Shown piece by piece: positions 55,144 to 57,093 of a DNA stretch of 57,093 bases (position 1 is its first letter; each line of letters begins with the position of its first letter). The notes beneath the pieces were generated by a model that searched no databases, was not told the origin of the DNA, and saw nothing but the letters and a program-made list of their open reading frames with translations. Position numbers and translations under genes: made by a program. The stretch lies in assembly GCA_000434055.1 (NCBI GenBank), contig HF999610.1, positions 1 through 57,093 on the forward strand. Reading direction: 5' to 3'. The stretch is from Ruminococcus sp. CAG:488. Lineage in GTDB: Bacteria; Bacillota; Clostridia; Oscillospirales; Acutalibacteraceae.

Positions 55144-55925
55144 TATCCCTCCAGATATGAACGAATCAAAGCAACTGTAATATTATCTCTCTCCATCCTT
55201 GCTTTGTTTGTTTCAATAAGATATGTTGAATTGGAATACATGGTCTCCTCGTCACATAGTACAGCAGGGGAAAATGCATTTAGTATTTCTTCAGCAGTTA
55301 TTTCGTGTCTAAAACCGTCCGTACAAAGAACAAACACTTCGTCCGGATACACGTCCCCAAAAAAGAACTCCGGATATACTTTTTCGGATGCTCCGACACA
55401 TTGTAGCAGTATACTTCTTCGCGGGTCATTTTCGGCCTGTTCCTCGGTTAGCTTGCCTTCTTCCACTTCTTTAGCCACCAAAGTTTGATCTTTTGTTAGC
55501 AAATACAAGCTATCGGTAACAGCATAAGCTCTTGTATCTCCGACATTGACTATCAAATAATTTTTCTGCGAAATAATTATGGCTGTAATTGTAGTACCCA
55601 AAGAAACTCCGTTTTTGCGTCCGAAAAGCCTTATTTTTTCGTTTAATGAAAAAATAAGATCGTTCCACTGAGATCTCACAAAATCATTGTTGATTCCGCC
55701 ATTATTATCAAATGCAAACGAAATATTTTCTTTTGCCCATTTTTCAAAAGCGGTTATTACCGAGGCGCTTGCAACCTCTCCTTTTTCCAATCCGCCCATT
55801 CCATCGCAAAGTACGGAAAAAACAGCTTCTCCGAACGAAGTTTGAAACTTACACATGAACAAGCTGTCTTGATTTGTTGTTTTTTTTATACCGATATCTG
55901 TAACACCGGAAATTGCAAAATCCAA
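55143..55925 (-). CDS. PP2C-family phosphatase, first gene of the cluster
   Basis: 260 residues starting at a TTG (55925) six bases after GAGGG. Motifs are complete: TNQDSL, CDGMGG, GTTITAI, VNVGDTRAY, TKDQTL, CTDGF and RDNITVA. It is a paralogue of the type VII-side PP2C at 22108, sharing the DPRRS-LLQC-GAS stretch. It joins the kinase gene through a shared base, forming a classic kinase-phosphatase pair. It marks the upstream limit of the 46-kb minus-strand cluster. Confidence 0.9.
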   Translation of the reverse strand: MDFAISGVTDIGIKKTTNQDSLFMCKFQTSFGEAVFSVLCDGMGGLEKGEVASASVITAFEKWAKENISFAFDNNGGINNDFVRSQWNDLIFSLNEKIRLFGRKNGVSLGTTITAIIISQKNYLIVNVGDTRAYAVTDSLYLLTKDQTLVAKEVEEGKLTEEQAENDPRRSILLQCVGASEKVYPEFFFGDVYPDEVFVLCTDGFRHEITAEEILNAFSPAVLCDEETMYSNSTYLIETNKARMERDNITVALIRSYLEG

Positions 55926-56280
55926 TTTTATCCCTCAATTACCGTTATTTTTTGACAATAACCTATTTTGAAGGTATTTTATCATGTATCATTGCAAGTT
56001 ACCATAAACTACAACAATAGTTGAGCCTTATTTTACAAAAATGTCAATCATTGTTGCTTAAAGTAATTCTATGGCGTAATATAGTTTTTGATATTATTAT
56101 TATAAAGTTGATAAAAGTGTAACTGATTCTCAATAGTATAAATCTGTACCTTTTACACGGTTCAAGATTTAACCGCGTCGTTCATAGTGCTATATAACAA
56201 CTAAAGGATCCGTCTCTTGTTTAAAAAACATATAATCAAGAGTTTTCTGTCGAATAAATACAGTGTTATCTATAACAAAA
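55926..56280. other. Non-coding stretch upstream of the cluster
   Basis: About 355 AT-rich bases with no gene seen. It must contain the promoter of the PP2C-kinase-surface protein unit, but the only strong -35-like box on the minus strand (TTGACA, 56042-56047) lacks a good -10 at 16-18 bases. Small inverted repeats occur at 56158-56175 (CGGTT/AACCG) and 56214-56242 (CTCTTG/CAAGAG); no function can be given. Confidence 0.5.
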
Positions 56281-56311
56281 GCCACCTGTTCTCCAAATAA
56301 GAACAAGCGGC
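56281..56311 (-). terminator. Terminator-like hairpin, minus strand
   Basis: GCCACCTGTTCT (56281-56292) pairs with AGAACAAGCGGC (56300-56311); on the minus strand the pairing is complete with two wobble pairs and is followed by TTTTGTT. It probably backs up the hairpin at 56393-56437 behind the truncated gene. Confidence 0.5.
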
Positions 56312-56392
56312 ATCATTTTTGTATCATATGTATTGGTTTTTATATAGTGATTATACAATACAATTACGCTCTGTTAAGCTTCCAATCTGAAC

Positions 56393-56437
56393 AAAGAACT
56401 GCAATTTCCAACAATAAATTGTGAATTGCAGTTCTTT
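56393..56437 (-). terminator. Hairpin after the truncated gene
   Basis: AAAGAACTGCAATT (56393-56406) and AATTGCAGTTCTTT (56424-56437) are a perfect 14-bp stem starting nine bases after the stop at 56446. On the minus strand it ends in TTTGTT, consistent with termination. Confidence 0.6.
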
Positions 56438-56445
56438 GCTGTTTA

Positions 56446-57093
56446 TTACTCAACCGTATAGGTCAACGTTGTTGCATATTTCCAGCCGTCGGTCGGGGTT
56501 TTGATATAGACCTTGAAGCTGTTTTCGCCGATGTGGCGAGGTTTTACGGAAAGGTTGTAGGTATATGTCATGTTCGTTTCGTTGAGCACTGCCATTGACG
56601 AATTGACGGTGGTTGTCATTCCGTCCTCGTACTCAATGCGAACCTTGTTTACACCCGAGCCGGTAACGATTTTGCAGTCAACGGCACTTTGCTTGCCGCT
56701 CGTTTCGGCAAGCTCCGCAGATTTCAGTGTTGTATCCGAATAAAGCGTCGATATGCTGAAATCGTACGTTTGATCTTCCCAAACGTTGTCGTGCTTTGCA
56801 TGAATTTTCAAGCTGCTGTTCGGTGTGAGTCTTGTCTTGACCGTCCAAACCTCATATGCGAGATCAGCCGAAGTGTCGTGAACCTCATTGCCCTGCTCGT
56901 CATAAGCCTTTATAGCAACATTGCTTGCGTGTCTCGAAAACGTTCTTGTCGCTCCCGTTGCTTCAATAACTTGAAGCTTCAAGGGTCTGCCGTCAACCGA
57001 AAAGCTGTAGTCATTTACACTGCTCCATGACGGAGTATATGTCACTCCCATAACCGAGCTTTCGGAATCCAGCGGAATGAACGTGAAGCCGTT
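56446..57093 (-). CDS. C-terminal part of a beta-rich, probably secreted protein (5' end outside window)
   Basis: The reading frame is open to the window's right edge, so only the last about 215 residues are visible; an internal ATG at 57051 is not the true start. The sequence is rich in Thr, Ser, Val and aromatic residues in short strands, and two parts look like Ig-like or carbohydrate-binding beta-sandwiches (around VDGRPLKLQVIEATG and ENSFKVYIKTPTDGWKYATTL, with VKTRLTPNSSLKIHAKH between). I cannot name the family. It is separated from the cluster by two terminator-like hairpins and about 350 bases. Confidence 0.55.
   Translation of the reverse strand, partial: NGFTFIPLDSESSVMGVTYTPSWSSVNDYSFSVDGRPLKLQVIEATGATRTFSRHASNVAIKAYDEQGNEVHDTSADLAYEVWTVKTRLTPNSSLKIHAKHDNVWEDQTYDFSISTLYSDTTLKSAELAETSGKQSAVDCKIVTGSGVNKVRIEYEDGMTTTVNSSMAVLNETNMTYTYNLSVKPRHIGENSFKVYIKTPTDGWKYATTLTYTVE

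Noticed and set aside
22108..55925. Phage or transposon origin of the cluster
   Set aside because: No integrase, transposase, terminal repeats or phage structural genes were seen within the window.
56042..56047. TTGACA on the minus strand upstream of the first cluster gene as a promoter
   Set aside because: No acceptable -10 box at 16-18 bases; the closest, TCAACT, matches only three of six positions.

Overview
The window looks like a chromosomal segment from a spore-forming Clostridia bacterium, most likely Oscillospiraceae/Ruminococcaceae. The evidence is the cotJABC spore-coat operon, moderately AT-rich Gram-positive gene style (strong AGGAGG ribosome sites, GTG/TTG starts), a Gram-positive Tad pilus and a Firmicutes-type WXG100/EssC secretion locus. 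The family placement is inference; no rRNA, tRNA, phage, transposase or CRISPR array was seen.

Left part (1-9.3 kb) is ordinary mixed content. It holds a membrane-anchored M20 metallopeptidase on the minus strand; a 41-codon gene behind a perfect consensus promoter with an operator-like inverted repeat and a run of small hairpins; a MarR regulator followed by a heterodimeric ABC exporter pair, a PlsC-type acyltransferase and a PHP phosphoesterase; and cotJA-cotJB-cotJC. A non-coding 0.4 kb stretch rich in small hairpins (about 9.44-9.62 kb) separates this part from the large cluster.

From 55.9 kb down to 9.7 kb every gene is on the minus strand. Reading in that direction there are four modules. 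(1) A PP2C phosphatase, a receptor-like Ser/Thr kinase, a membrane protein carrying five ETT(L/V)L-type motifs, a small membrane protein and a 3238-residue Ig-like surface protein. (2) An unrecognised helical protein and an XRE regulator. (3) A second kinase (with about seven membrane helices) and PP2C, then a Tad/Flp pilus set: CpaF, a TadZ/CpaE-like protein, TadB, TadC, an Flp1-like pilin, an A24 prepilin peptidase, a WG-repeat membrane protein, two TadE-like pseudopilins enlarged with InlB-type and Ig-like (BIG2) domains, and a DUF5702/TadG-like protein. (4) A DUF6382-FHA protein, a DUF805 protein, a third PP2C and a reduced type VII secretion locus: EssC with an N-terminal FHA domain, a YukD-like protein, three WXG100 proteins (one with a long Gly/Ser tail), a lipoprotein, a coiled-coil protein, a second DUF6382-FHA protein, a probable helical effector and a DUF4176 protein.

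The working hypothesis is that phosphothreonine signalling (two kinases, three phosphatases, three FHA domains, and ETT(L/V)L motif arrays as likely phospho-ligands) links a surface pilus, a giant adhesin and a type VII secretion machine in one envelope system. The classical type VIIb membrane components EsaA, EssA and EssB are not recognisable here, so a non-standard machine is possible. Gene families were assigned by reading motifs, not by database search. The window ends inside a 5'-truncated minus-strand gene.
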